DNA of 64,000 nucleotides from Stutzerimonas stutzeri (GCF_000952685.1 NZ_JYHV01000018.1:62001-126000), one strand, 5' to 3'. Positions 50,002 to 58,456 are shown, counted from the stretch's first letter. Translations and numbers: made by a program. Notes: generated by a model not told the origin, from the letters alone.

Positions 50002-51636
50002 ATGACAGAAGACAACAGACCCGACGGCGGCCAGGCCATCGTCGAGTTGCTCCGGCGCAACGGCGTCGACAGAGTGTTCACGGTCCCTGGAGAAAGCTTC
50101 CTGCCCGTGCTCGACGCGTTGCACGACGCCCCCGACATCGCCCTGGTAGTTTGCCGTCAGGAAGGCGGGGCCTCGATGATGGCCGAGGCCTACGCCAAGA
50201 CCACCGGACGCCCAGGCGTCTGCTTCGTCACCCGCGGGCCGGGCAGTGCCAATGCGTTGGCCGGGCTGCATGTCGCCGCGCAAGACTCGACGCCGCTGCT
50301 GATATTCATCGGCCAGGTACCGCGCAACTTCCAGCAACGCGAAGCCTGGCAGGAAATCGACGTCGGCGCGCTGTTCGGTTCGGTGGCCAAGTGGGCCACT
50401 GACATCCAGGAGGCCGCGCGTCTGCCGGAATACTTCTCTCGCGCCTTCAGCACCGCCCGTTCCGGACGACCGGGCCCGGTGGTTCTCGGCCTGCCGGAGG
50501 ATCTGCTGTACGAACGCATCGAGCCGGTCCAGGTCGGCCCTGCGCCGATCAGCCAGGGCTACCCAGCGCCACAAGCGATGACCCGGCTGCGTGAGATGCT
50601 AGCCGAAGCCCGGCGACCATTGGCGATCTTTGGTGGCTCCGGCTGGAGCGCCGAGGCTCGTCAGCAATTGCAGAGGTTCGCCGAAACCCAGGGCCTGCCG
50701 GTGGCCACCGCCTTTCGGCGTCAGGATCGTTTCGATAACGGCCACCCCAACTATGCCGGTGACGCGGGTCTGGGCATGAACCCCGAACTCGCCAAACTGA
50801 TCGATGAGGCCGACCTGCTGATCGCCGTCGGCACCCGGCTGGGCGATATCACCACCCGTCATTACGAACTGGTGAAGGTGCCCAAGCCAGGGCAGAAACT
50901 GATCCACATCCATCCCGACCCGCACGAGCCCGGACGTGTGCGGGTACCGGATCTGGCGATCTGCGCCGCGGTGCAAGGCTTTGCCGAGGCGGCCGCCGGG
51001 TTCGAATCAAGCGATATCTCTGCCGAGCGCCAAAGCTGGCTGGCGCGCGCGCGTGAAAGCCGCGTCGCCTGGCAGCAGCCGACCGAGCTGCTCGGACCGG
51101 TACAGCTCGGTGAGATCGTTGCCTGGCTGGGACGCCGGTTGCCGCCCGAGGCGGTGATCAGCAATGGCGCCGGCAATTACACACTCTGGGTGCACCGGTT
51201 CTACCCGTTCCGCGGTTGGGGCAGCCAACTGGCACCGACGTCCGGTTCGATGGGCTACGGCCTGCCTGCGGCAATCGCTGCCAAGCTCGCCCAGCCGTCA
51301 CGACCGGCGGTGTGCTTCGCTGGCGATGGCTGCTTCCAGATGACCTGCCAGGAACTGGCGACCGCCATGCAGTACGGCGCCAACGTCATTGTCATCGTGG
51401 TGAACAACGGCTCCTACGGCTCGATCCGCATGCACCAGGACAAGCACTACCCGGGCCGCCGCTATGGCACCGATCTGGTCAACCCGGACATGGTTGCCCT
51501 GGCCCAGGCATACGGCGCTGGTGCCACGCGGGTGGAGCGGACCGAAGCATTCGCCGAAGCGTTCGAACAGGCGCTGGCCGCGGACCGCCCGTACCTGATC
51601 GAGCTGGTGTTGGATCCCGCGATCCTGCGTCCCTGA
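50002..51636 (+). CDS. ThDP-dependent enzyme, acetolactate synthase/decarboxylase-like
   Basis: A 544-residue thiamine-diphosphate enzyme with the three usual domains. The cofactor-activating Glu is in VCRQEGGASMMAEAYA near residue 53. The ThDP/Mg motif runs from GDGCFQMTCQEL to VNNGSYG near 443-475. It could be a 2-oxo-acid decarboxylase, a carboligase or an aldehyde lyase; sequence alone does not decide, and no regulatory subunit of acetolactate synthase is nearby. The ATG at 50002 has GAGG at good spacing; a GTG at 49939 overlapping the TAXI stop is an alternative. It is co-directional with the TRAP genes and has no counterpart in the published hmf pathway. Confidence 0.85.
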   Translation: MTEDNRPDGGQAIVELLRRNGVDRVFTVPGESFLPVLDALHDAPDIALVVCRQEGGASMMAEAYAKTTGRPGVCFVTRGPGSANALAGLHVAAQDSTPLLIFIGQVPRNFQQREAWQEIDVGALFGSVAKWATDIQEAARLPEYFSRAFSTARSGRPGPVVLGLPEDLLYERIEPVQVGPAPISQGYPAPQAMTRLREMLAEARRPLAIFGGSGWSAEARQQLQRFAETQGLPVATAFRRQDRFDNGHPNYAGDAGLGMNPELAKLIDEADLLIAVGTRLGDITTRHYELVKVPKPGQKLIHIHPDPHEPGRVRVPDLAICAAVQGFAEAAAGFESSDISAERQSWLARARESRVAWQQPTELLGPVQLGEIVAWLGRRLPPEAVISNGAGNYTLWVHRFYPFRGWGSQLAPTSGSMGYGLPAAIAAKLAQPSRPAVCFAGDGCFQMTCQELATAMQYGANVIVIVVNNGSYGSIRMHQDKHYPGRRYGTDLVNPDMVALAQAYGAGATRVERTEAFAEAFEQALAADRPYLIELVLDPAILRP

Positions 51637-51885
51637 AAACCTCCCCGGTAGGCCTGCCCTTACGGCGATGGGCAGCCGCACTGAGGCGTTTGCACTGGGC
51701 CTCCCGGCCGCAGGCCAACCGACAGCTACCGCTACGCCAAGGTCAGATCGCAGGGCGTCCGGGCGCCTTTTCGACCAGATGATCAGACATCGCCGATGCT
51801 GATGGCGAGCATCAGAAAACCCTAATAGGCAGACTTGTTCGGCGCTCCTAGCATGGCCAAAACAATAACCACGAGAGAACTCGCC
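51637..51885 (+). promoter_or_regulatory. Promoter region of the ubiD operon
   Basis: About 250 bp without a gene. The first part has a weak CTGCCC/GGGCAG hairpin (51654-51675) that could act on the upstream operon. The second part holds the shared operator at 51799-51832, centred about 70 bp before the preferred UbiD start, a usual distance for LysR-type activation. Confidence 0.5.
51799..51832 (+). promoter_or_regulatory. Shared operator copy 2 (LysR-type)
   Basis: Second copy of the 34-bp element also found at 46682-46715, with 25 of 34 bases identical. It keeps CTGATGGC, then GCATCA, then the T-N11-A core in ATCAGAAAACCCTAAT (51811-51826). Conservation is confined to this block while the surrounding intergenic DNA differs, which argues for a protein-binding site. 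Confidence 0.6.
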
Positions 51886-53313
51886 ATGCCGTCCACGCCC
51901 TCCTCCTCGGTCGATTCCACTGCAGCTACCCAGCCGGTTGGCGCCAGTCTGCGCGGCTGGCTGGATCATCTACAGAAGACTCAGCGGCTGAGCGTGATCC
52001 GCCCGGGTACCGAGCTTCGCTTCGGCGTTGCGGCCATCGCCAATCGCCTGGACGGTCACAGCGCGTCGCTGTTTCTGCAACCCGATGGGCACATGATTCC
52101 GGTGATTTCGGGGCTGCTCTCGGACCGTCAATGGATGGCCGAGGCGATGGGCGTCGAGCCCAGCCAGGTCCTGGCCCGCTTCGAGCAAGCTTGCCTCGAG
52201 CCCTCGCCCTGGCAGGAAGTGACCGAGCCCGCCTGTCAGCAAGTGGTGCATCACGAGGTCGACCTGCTCACGCAACTGCCCATCCCCACGCACAACGAAC
52301 ACGACAGCGGTGCCTACATCACGGCCGGTTTGCTGATCACCCGAAATCCACGTACAGGCGTACAGAACGTTTCCATCCATCGGCTGCAAGTCAGCAGCGC
52401 CAATCGTCTCGGTGCTTTGTTGCTGCCACGCCATACCCTGGCCTATTTCCAGGAGACCGAGCGCAACAACGAAGACCTCGAAGTCGCCGTGGTGGTCGGC
52501 TGCGACCCCCTGACGCTCATGGCCTCGCAGGCTATCGTGCCCATCGATCACGACGAACTGGAAATCGCCGGTGCGCTGCGGGGCCGGCCGCTGCCAGTGG
52601 CGAAATGCGTGACCAACCGCATTCGGGTGCCGGCCGATGCTGAGATCGTCATCGAGGGTCGCCTGCTGGCCAACACACGCGAGGAAGAAGGCCCGTTCGG
52701 CGAATTTCCGCAGTACTACGGCGAGCGCGCCGAGCGCCATGTGATCGAGGTGGACGCCATCACCCACCGCCAATCGCCGATGTTCCACACCATCGTTGGC
52801 GGTGGCCTGGAGCATTTGCTGCTCGGCGGCATTCCGCGCGAAGCGACCATGCTCGCTCACCTGCGACGCAGCTTCCCGTCGGTGCGCGATGTGCATCTGG
52901 CGCGCGGAGGGGTATGTCGTTATCACCTCTACGTGCAGATCGACAAACGCTCGGAAGGGGAAGCGAAGAACGTGATTCTCGGCGCGCTCGGCGGCCACTA
53001 CGACATCAAGCACGTGGTGGTGGTCGACACCGACGTCGACATACACAACCCCACCGAGGTCGAGTGGGCGGTGGCAACACGCTTCCAGGCGGATCGCGAT
53101 CTGGTGCTGATCCACGAAGCCCAGGGGTCCAAGCTCGATCCCTCCACCCGTGACGGCGTCGGCTCGAAGATGGGCTTCGATGCCACCGTGCCGTTGGCGG
53201 CGCCACCGATGCGTTTCAAGCGCATCCGAGTGCCGGGCGAAGCCGAAGTGAACCTTGCCGATGTCTGCCAACCGGCCGGCGACGATTGGGAACGACAGTT
53301 CAGCCAGGCGTAG
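51886..53313 (+). CDS. hmfF: UbiD-family prenyl-FMN decarboxylase (HmfF-like)
   Basis: A 475-residue non-oxidative (de)carboxylase that uses prenylated FMN. The catalytic triad of the family is in place: Arg166 (SIHRLQV), then Glu268 and Glu273 in EGPFGEF, with spacing close to yeast Fdc1. The ATG at 51886 (GAGAG upstream) is preferred; ATG 51853 and TTG 51835 are in frame, but the latter lies only three bases past the shared operator. In Cupriavidus the UbiD protein HmfF removes one carboxyl from 2,5-furandicarboxylate to give 2-furoate. That role is inferred here from hmfABCDE nearby and the ubiX gene downstream. Confidence 0.78.
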   Translation: MPSTPSSSVDSTAATQPVGASLRGWLDHLQKTQRLSVIRPGTELRFGVAAIANRLDGHSASLFLQPDGHMIPVISGLLSDRQWMAEAMGVEPSQVLARFEQACLEPSPWQEVTEPACQQVVHHEVDLLTQLPIPTHNEHDSGAYITAGLLITRNPRTGVQNVSIHRLQVSSANRLGALLLPRHTLAYFQETERNNEDLEVAVVVGCDPLTLMASQAIVPIDHDELEIAGALRGRPLPVAKCVTNRIRVPADAEIVIEGRLLANTREEEGPFGEFPQYYGERAERHVIEVDAITHRQSPMFHTIVGGGLEHLLLGGIPREATMLAHLRRSFPSVRDVHLARGGVCRYHLYVQIDKRSEGEAKNVILGALGGHYDIKHVVVVDTDVDIHNPTEVEWAVATRFQADRDLVLIHEAQGSKLDPSTRDGVGSKMGFDATVPLAAPPMRFKRIRVPGEAEVNLADVCQPAGDDWERQFSQA

Positions 53314-53493
53314 CGGAACCGAACGACCGAGGACGCTAGCCATATACCGCTTCCGTGGCTGGCGCGGTGTGCAGCGGCGGCCGTAGACAGCCAACTGAAG
53401 CCACCGCCGAACACCGAGCCGCTAACGGTCACCGCGCTCAGCCCTTCGATCGGCTGATCGATCCGAACAAGTCATACCCGACAGGAGAAGCCC

Positions 53494-54933
53494 ATGCAGG
53501 TCCGACACTTCATCGACGGAGAGTGGTGCGAGAGCGGTCAGTGGAGCGACAGTCTCGATCCGGCCAATGGCGAGATCATCGGCCGGTTTGCCGATGGAGG
53601 ATTGGCCGAAGCCCAAGCCGCCGTAGACGCGGCGTCACGCGCGTTCGTAGCACCGCAGTGGTCGCAGAATCCGCGTCTGCGTCAACAGATCCTGCTGGAA
53701 TGGGCAGCCGCGCTCGGCAGTCGTCAGGAGGAGCTGGCGATTCTGCTCACGCGAGAAAACGGTAAGGCGCTTGCGCAATCGCGCGGCGAGGTGGCGGGCG
53801 CCATCTCCGAAATTCTCTACTACGCCGGCTTGGCTCGTCATATTCCAGGTCACGTACTGGAAGTGGCTCCCGGCGAATTTTCCACCATGCTTCGTGAGCC
53901 CGCGGGGGTAGCCGCGCTGATCATTCCCTGGAACGCCCCGGCCGTTCTGCTGGTGCGAGCATTGGCGCCTGCGCTGGCGGCGGGCTGTACCTGCGTGATC
54001 AAGCCGGCAGCACAAACTGCACTGTTCAACGCCGCATTTCTCGAACCTTTGTTGCAACTGCCTACGCTGCCACGCGGTGCCGTCAATTTGTTCGCCGAAA
54101 CCGGTCACGCCGGTGCAGCGTATCTGGTCGCCTCACCCGAAGTGGATGTGCTCAGTTTCACCGGCTCGACGGCAACCGGAACACGGATCATGCAGGACGC
54201 GGCTCCGACCATGAAGAAACTGTCGTTGGAGTTGGGTGGCAAATCTTGCTGCCTGGTGCTTGAAGATGCGGACATCGCCGCTGTCGCACCTAAGCTTGCC
54301 GCCGCGTCGACGATCATTTCAGGCCAACAGTGCACGGCTGCCCGCCGCGTATTGGTACACGCCAGCCGCCTGGCGGAAATGAAAACGGCGCTCACCGCCG
54401 CGCTTTCCGAGGTCCGCCTCGGCCATGGACTGGAGACAACCACACAGATGGGGCCGTTGATCGACTGGCGTTCTCGCGACCTGGTGGGCCAGCGCATCGC
54501 CGAAGCGATGGACAGTTGTGACGAGGTACTGCTTGCCGGCAACCAGCCGGGTGGCCCGCTGGAAGCCGGCGCCTTTCTCTCTCCAACGCTGATCGCCCAT
54601 CGCGACAGTGCGGCGTTCTTCTGTCAGGAGGAAATCTTCGGCCCCCTGCTTGTCGTGGAAGCATTCGAGGACGACACCGAAGCGGTAGTACGTGCCAACC
54701 ATTCGGCCTTCGGCCTGGCGGCGAGCATCTGGACACGGGATGGCGCTCGCGCCATGCGCCTTGCCCGGGTGCTGCGCAACGGCACCGTATGGATCAACGA
54801 CCACAACAAACTGTTCGCCGAGGCCGAAACGGGCGGCTACCGCAAAAGCGGGCTGGGACGATTGCACGGCTACGATGCGCTGCTGGATTTTACAGAGCTC
54901 AAGCACGTCTACCAGAATGTCGGCACCCTATAG
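53494..54933 (+). CDS. NAD(P)-dependent aldehyde dehydrogenase
   Basis: A 479-residue ALDH-superfamily enzyme. The catalytic Cys280 (GQQCTAARR) and general base Glu246 (LELGGKS) have the standard 34-residue spacing; the cofactor motif is FTGSTATG. It lies 180 bp after ubiD and 25 bp before the LysR gene on the same strand. In this setting it probably oxidises furfural, or the aldehyde group of a hydroxymethylfurfural derivative, to the acid. It could instead act on an aldehyde made by the ThDP enzyme. The described GMC oxidoreductase HmfH was not found in the window. Confidence 0.85.
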   Translation: MQVRHFIDGEWCESGQWSDSLDPANGEIIGRFADGGLAEAQAAVDAASRAFVAPQWSQNPRLRQQILLEWAAALGSRQEELAILLTRENGKALAQSRGEVAGAISEILYYAGLARHIPGHVLEVAPGEFSTMLREPAGVAALIIPWNAPAVLLVRALAPALAAGCTCVIKPAAQTALFNAAFLEPLLQLPTLPRGAVNLFAETGHAGAAYLVASPEVDVLSFTGSTATGTRIMQDAAPTMKKLSLELGGKSCCLVLEDADIAAVAPKLAAASTIISGQQCTAARRVLVHASRLAEMKTALTAALSEVRLGHGLETTTQMGPLIDWRSRDLVGQRIAEAMDSCDEVLLAGNQPGGPLEAGAFLSPTLIAHRDSAAFFCQEEIFGPLLVVEAFEDDTEAVVRANHSAFGLAASIWTRDGARAMRLARVLRNGTVWINDHNKLFAEAETGGYRKSGLGRLHGYDALLDFTELKHVYQNVGTL

Positions 54934-54958
54934 GTCGCCAACTTGCCGAGGTTCAGAG

Positions 54959-55909
54959 ATGGAACTGCGCCAACTGAGATACTTCACCTGCCTGTATGAA
55001 GAGGGCTCGGTCACCAAGGCGGCGCAGCGTCTGAACATCGTGCAGCCCGCCTTGTCGATGCAGATCGCCAAGCTGGAAGAGGAACTCGGCCAACCGCTGT
55101 TCGAGCGCACGCCCAAAGGCATGACGCCGACCGAGGCCGGCGTACAGGCCTATCGTCTGTTCATGCCGATCCTCGGTGAGCTGCTCGAAGCACGGCAAAC
55201 GTTGATCGACCGTAGCGGCAAGATTGGCGGACGAATCAACGCCGGGCTGATCGCTTCGGCTGCCAACCAGGCGCTGGCCAGCACCCTGGCCTACTTCGTC
55301 GAGCACCACCCGGACGTTGAGCTTCAGGTCAGCTACGGCTACAGCCAGGACCTGATCGATCGCGTGTTGTCCGGGGCACTGGACTTCGCCGTTATCAACC
55401 AGAGCTTCCAGCAGGAGCACCTGAACCGGATCGATATCCTCGACGAAGAGCTGCTCGTCGCAACCGGCGCCACGACCCGATTGCGCATGCAAACGCCCGT
55501 GCCGCTCGCCGAGCTGGCTCAACTGAAACTGGTGCTGCCGTCCCGCCGCCACGGCTTGCGCATCGTCATCGATCAGGCCCTCGCGGTGCATGGCATCGAA
55601 TTGGCCCCGCATCTCGAGCTCGACGACCTGACCGTGATCGAGAGTTTTCTACGTCGCAGCGACTGGATCAGCCTGCTTCCGGCAACCGTCTTACAGCGCG
55701 GCCTCGAGGAAGGCGCTTTGCGCGCCTATCCAATCGCCACCCCTGGCATCACCCGCCGCATGGTCTGCGTGCATGACAGCCGCCGCCCCCTGACGCCTGC
55801 CGCCACGCTGTTCATCGACATCATCAGCAAGACGCTGGGCACCGCTCTCAACGCCATCCATTTCTATAAGGAAGGCGCGATACAGGACACTGAACATGAC
55901 ATCAGCTAA
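54959..55909 (+). CDS. LysR-type regulator of the furan-acid island
   Basis: A 316-residue LysR-family protein. The N-terminal winged HTH (MELRQLRYFTCLYEEGSVTK, then AAQRLNIVQPALSMQIAKLE) is followed by the effector domain (about 90-300). The start at 54959 is the family N-terminus; the same frame is open far upstream inside the ALDH gene, which is coincidental. The last 14 bases overlap ubiX, so the regulator is inside the operon and may control its own level. It is the best candidate to bind the two shared operators. Cupriavidus hmf clusters also carry LysR regulators. Confidence 0.88.
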   Translation: MELRQLRYFTCLYEEGSVTKAAQRLNIVQPALSMQIAKLEEELGQPLFERTPKGMTPTEAGVQAYRLFMPILGELLEARQTLIDRSGKIGGRINAGLIASAANQALASTLAYFVEHHPDVELQVSYGYSQDLIDRVLSGALDFAVINQSFQQEHLNRIDILDEELLVATGATTRLRMQTPVPLAELAQLKLVLPSRRHGLRIVIDQALAVHGIELAPHLELDDLTVIESFLRRSDWISLLPATVLQRGLEEGALRAYPIATPGITRRMVCVHDSRRPLTPAATLFIDIISKTLGTALNAIHFYKEGAIQDTEHDIS

Positions 55910-56534
55910 TCCGAGTCCACAGCGGCTCATCATCGGTATATCCGGCGCCTCTGGCGCGATATACGGCGTGCGTCTACTGGAATTGCTGCGCGACACACCG
56001 ATCGAGACTCATTTGATGGTCACCAAATCGGCGCTGATCACCCTCGCTCACGAAACCGGCCTCTCCTGGTCGGAGCTCAAGACCATGGCGACGGTGAACT
56101 ATTCCAATCAGGACATCGGTGCGGCCATCGCCAGCGGCTCGTTCAAGACCATGGGTATGATCGTCGCTCCGTGTTCGGTGCGTACAATGTCGGAAATCGC
56201 CAGTGGCGTGACGTCCTCACTGCTCACCCGCGCCGCAGACGTGATCCTGAAGGAGCAACGTCGCTTGGTGTTGATGGTTCGTGAGACGCCGTTGCACCGG
56301 AACCATCTACGCACCATGACCGAACTGGCTGAACTCGGCGCAGTAATCGCACCACCGGTCCCGGCGTTCTATGCGCGCCCAGCTTCGATCGACGACATGG
56401 TCAACCATACGCTCGGACGCGTCCTCGATATGTTCGATATCGAGCTGGGCATCGTGCGGCGCTGGCGTGACGAGCCCGAAGCCGTCCCGACGCTCGATGA
56501 CATCGAGGCGTTGAACGCCGCCGAGAATGCGTGA
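55896..56534 (+). CDS. ubiX: Flavin prenyltransferase UbiX (HmfG-like)
   Basis: A 212-residue flavoprotein that attaches dimethylallyl phosphate to FMN, making the prenyl-FMN cofactor UbiD enzymes need. Family motifs: IIGISGASGAIYGVRLLELL at the N-terminus, APCSVRTMSEIASG near 89, and RETPLHRNHLRTM near 129. It overlaps the LysR gene by 14 bases. This copy is almost certainly dedicated to the UbiD protein encoded four genes earlier, in addition to the housekeeping ubiX expected elsewhere. Confidence 0.93.
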   Translation: MTSANPSPQRLIIGISGASGAIYGVRLLELLRDTPIETHLMVTKSALITLAHETGLSWSELKTMATVNYSNQDIGAAIASGSFKTMGMIVAPCSVRTMSEIASGVTSSLLTRAADVILKEQRRLVLMVRETPLHRNHLRTMTELAELGAVIAPPVPAFYARPASIDDMVNHTLGRVLDMFDIELGIVRRWRDEPEAVPTLDDIEALNAAENA

Positions 56535-56574
56535 GATGAGGCAGCTGTCAGTAAACCAGCCGGGCTCCGCCAGG

Positions 56575-57348
56575 CTAGGTTTGGAGTATCGCCAGGTAGT
56601 CCTCGATCAGATCGAGGGTCCGATCGCGGGCCTGGTTCTGCGGAAAGTGTCGACAGTTATCGAGAAACTCGACGCGGCTGTCAGGCACAAGCTGTTCGAT
56701 CAGTTCCAGCTGCTCGGCCGTTGCGTATTCGTCATCGCGTCCTTGTACCGCCAGAATCGGCAGTGCGATACGCGGCAGCTGATCAAGCAAATTCCAACCG
56801 CTGAATTCCGACCGCAACCAGGTATCGCTCCACCCGCGGAACGCACAATCGGTGTTGTCGCCATGATGGATGGCGAGCCGCTCACGCAAATGGCCGGTGC
56901 GAAACGCATCGAGGGTTCGCCGGATGCCGGCGAGGCTCGCTTGCTCGACGGTCACGTGCGGTGCCAGGGCTACCACACCCCGAACACGAGGATCATTGCG
57001 CGCCGCATAAGCCAGCGCGATCGAGGCGCCATCGCTGTGGCCGACGAGCACCACACGCTCGAGCGCCAGCGAATCGAGTACGCGTGCCAGCTCGTCCGGG
57101 CCGGCCACGCTCAGGTAGTCCAGCCCACGCGGCAACGGCACCGGGCTCGATGCGCCGTAGCCCTGGCGGCTGTACGCGAGTACTGGCCAGCGCGTCCTGG
57201 CAGCCAACGCCTCGGGAAAATCCTTCCACAGCGCGACGCAACCCAATCCCTCATGCAGCAGAACGAGCGTCGGGTGGGTCGGATCCGTGGTATGCAGCAA
57301 TCGGTATTCGAGTTCCGCCGTACCGATGTCGAGAACAGAGCAAGACAT
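56575..57348 (-). CDS. Alpha/beta-hydrolase, lactonase or thioesterase-like
   Basis: A 257-residue alpha/beta-hydrolase fold protein without signal peptide. The likely triad is Ser in VGHSDGAS near residue 101, Asp in QGRDDEYAT and His in DNCRHFPQNQ. The oxyanion region is LLHEGLGCVALW. It resembles enol-lactonases of aromatic pathways. It lies on the opposite strand, convergent with ubiX (40 bp) and divergent from xdhC (88 bp), inside the furan island. Hydrolysis of the lactone tautomer of hydroxyfuroyl-CoA, or of a CoA thioester, is a reasonable but unproven role. Confidence 0.8.
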   Translation of the reverse strand: MSCSVLDIGTAELEYRLLHTTDPTHPTLVLLHEGLGCVALWKDFPEALAARTRWPVLAYSRQGYGASSPVPLPRGLDYLSVAGPDELARVLDSLALERVVLVGHSDGASIALAYAARNDPRVRGVVALAPHVTVEQASLAGIRRTLDAFRTGHLRERLAIHHGDNTDCAFRGWSDTWLRSEFSGWNLLDQLPRIALPILAVQGRDDEYATAEQLELIEQLVPDSRVEFLDNCRHFPQNQARDRTLDLIEDYLAILQT

Positions 57349-57436
57349 TTCACAGGTTTCCTGAACACAACGAACCCGAAGGGTAACCGATTGCCGGCGC
57401 CCACCAGTGCGTTGTCAGCAGCCAGGGGAAAACGAC

Positions 57437-58402
57437 ATGCAACATCTTGATCTGCGGGTGATCGAACAGGCCCTGCAATGGGTAGCAAACGGGCAGGATG
57501 TGTGGTTCTGCACGGTGCTGTCGACCTATGGCTCAGCACCACGAGCACCAGGCGCCCTCCTCGTTGCCCGCGCCGATGGCGCCCATGCAGGCTCGCTGTC
57601 CGGTGGCTGCGTCGAGGAGGAGTTTCTTGCCAGCTTGGCGCAGGGCGAGCTGCAAGCGCCCGCGCAAATCGTGCGCTACGGCGAGTCGGACGATGATCGG
57701 CGCCGTCTGCGGCTGCCCTGCGGGGGCATCTTGCAGATACTGGTGGAACATCATGCGCCTAGCGAGGCATGGCGAACCCACCTGTTAACACTCCAGGCAA
57801 CGCTGCAGGGCCAGCGGCGTTTGCTGCGCCGCGTGGATCTGACCAGCGGATTCGCTGAGTTGCTGCCGGACCATGGCGGCGAGCAGACATGTATCAAGGG
57901 GGAACACGTGGAAATCCGTGTCGGCCCAGCGCTACGACTGCTGCTGGCCGGCGTATCGCCAGTGGCGCAAGCCTGCGCCAGCTTTGCCCGCACGCTGGGT
58001 TGCGAAGTGATCGCCTGCGATCCGCGCGAGGACATGCAAGGCATGCTGATCGAAGGCATTGAGGTGCAACCGGTGTTACCGTCCGTGTTCATCGCCTCCG
58101 GTGGATGTCACGAAGCCACCGCCGTGGTCGCGCTGACCCATGATCCGCGTATCGATGATCTGGCGCTGATGGAGGCCGTACGAACCCCGGCGTTTTATAT
58201 CGGCGCCATGGGCTCACGACTCACCTCAGCCAAACGGGCCGAAAGACTGCAACGCGTCGGCGGGCTTACCCAGGAAGAAATCGAACGTATCCATATGCCC
58301 ATCGGGCTCGACCTGGGTAGCAAGACGCCCGCCGAAATCGCCCTTTCGGTGATGGCTGATGTGCTGCGCGTTTATCGAGGCAAGGCGCGGGATGCGCTAT
58401 GA
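57437..58402 (+). CDS. xdhC: XdhC-family molybdenum cofactor maturation protein
   Basis: A 321-residue XdhC/CoxI protein. The N-terminal domain carries TYGSAPRAPGALL and SLSGGCVEEE (about 25-65); a Rossmann domain at the C-terminus carries IGAMGSRLTSAKR and GLDLGSKTPAEIALSVMADV (about 260-310). Such proteins bind Moco, help install its sulfido ligand, and deliver it to xanthine dehydrogenase-family enzymes. Its presence supports HmfA being an active molybdenum hydroxylase. The start at 57437 is chosen over an upstream in-frame codon at 57407 because the family begins near MQHLDLRV. Confidence 0.9.
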   Translation: MQHLDLRVIEQALQWVANGQDVWFCTVLSTYGSAPRAPGALLVARADGAHAGSLSGGCVEEEFLASLAQGELQAPAQIVRYGESDDDRRRLRLPCGGILQILVEHHAPSEAWRTHLLTLQATLQGQRRLLRRVDLTSGFAELLPDHGGEQTCIKGEHVEIRVGPALRLLLAGVSPVAQACASFARTLGCEVIACDPREDMQGMLIEGIEVQPVLPSVFIASGGCHEATAVVALTHDPRIDDLALMEAVRTPAFYIGAMGSRLTSAKRAERLQRVGGLTQEEIERIHMPIGLDLGSKTPAEIALSVMADVLRVYRGKARDAL

Positions 58403-58430
58403 AGCGCGCCGGGAATGTCTGGTCGCCTTG

Positions 58431-58456
58431 CCAGCCAGCCAGCCAGCCAGCCAGCC
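58431..58456 (+). repeat. Tetranucleotide repeat (CCAG), 6.5 copies
   Basis: An uninterrupted run of CCAG units between the xdhC stop (58402) and the AraC gene start (58550). It lies in the probable 5' leader or promoter of the regulator. Runs of this length can expand or contract by slipped-strand mispairing. Confidence 0.9.

Noticed and set aside
42975..54933. Ferulate/vanillin pathway (ligase, crotonase, aldehyde dehydrogenase)
   Set aside because: The ligase and crotonase are packed with a three-subunit molybdenum hydroxylase and linked to UbiD/UbiX, none of which belongs to the CoA-dependent ferulate route; no vanillate demethylase is present.
54692..54958. N-terminal extension of the LysR regulator reaching into the ALDH gene
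   Set aside because: The upstream open frame runs through ALDH coding sequence and adds residues unlike any LysR protein; the ATG at 54959 gives the standard family N-terminus.
58431..58456. CRISPR-like repeat
   Set aside because: It is a simple uninterrupted tetranucleotide run without spacers, and no cas genes are present.
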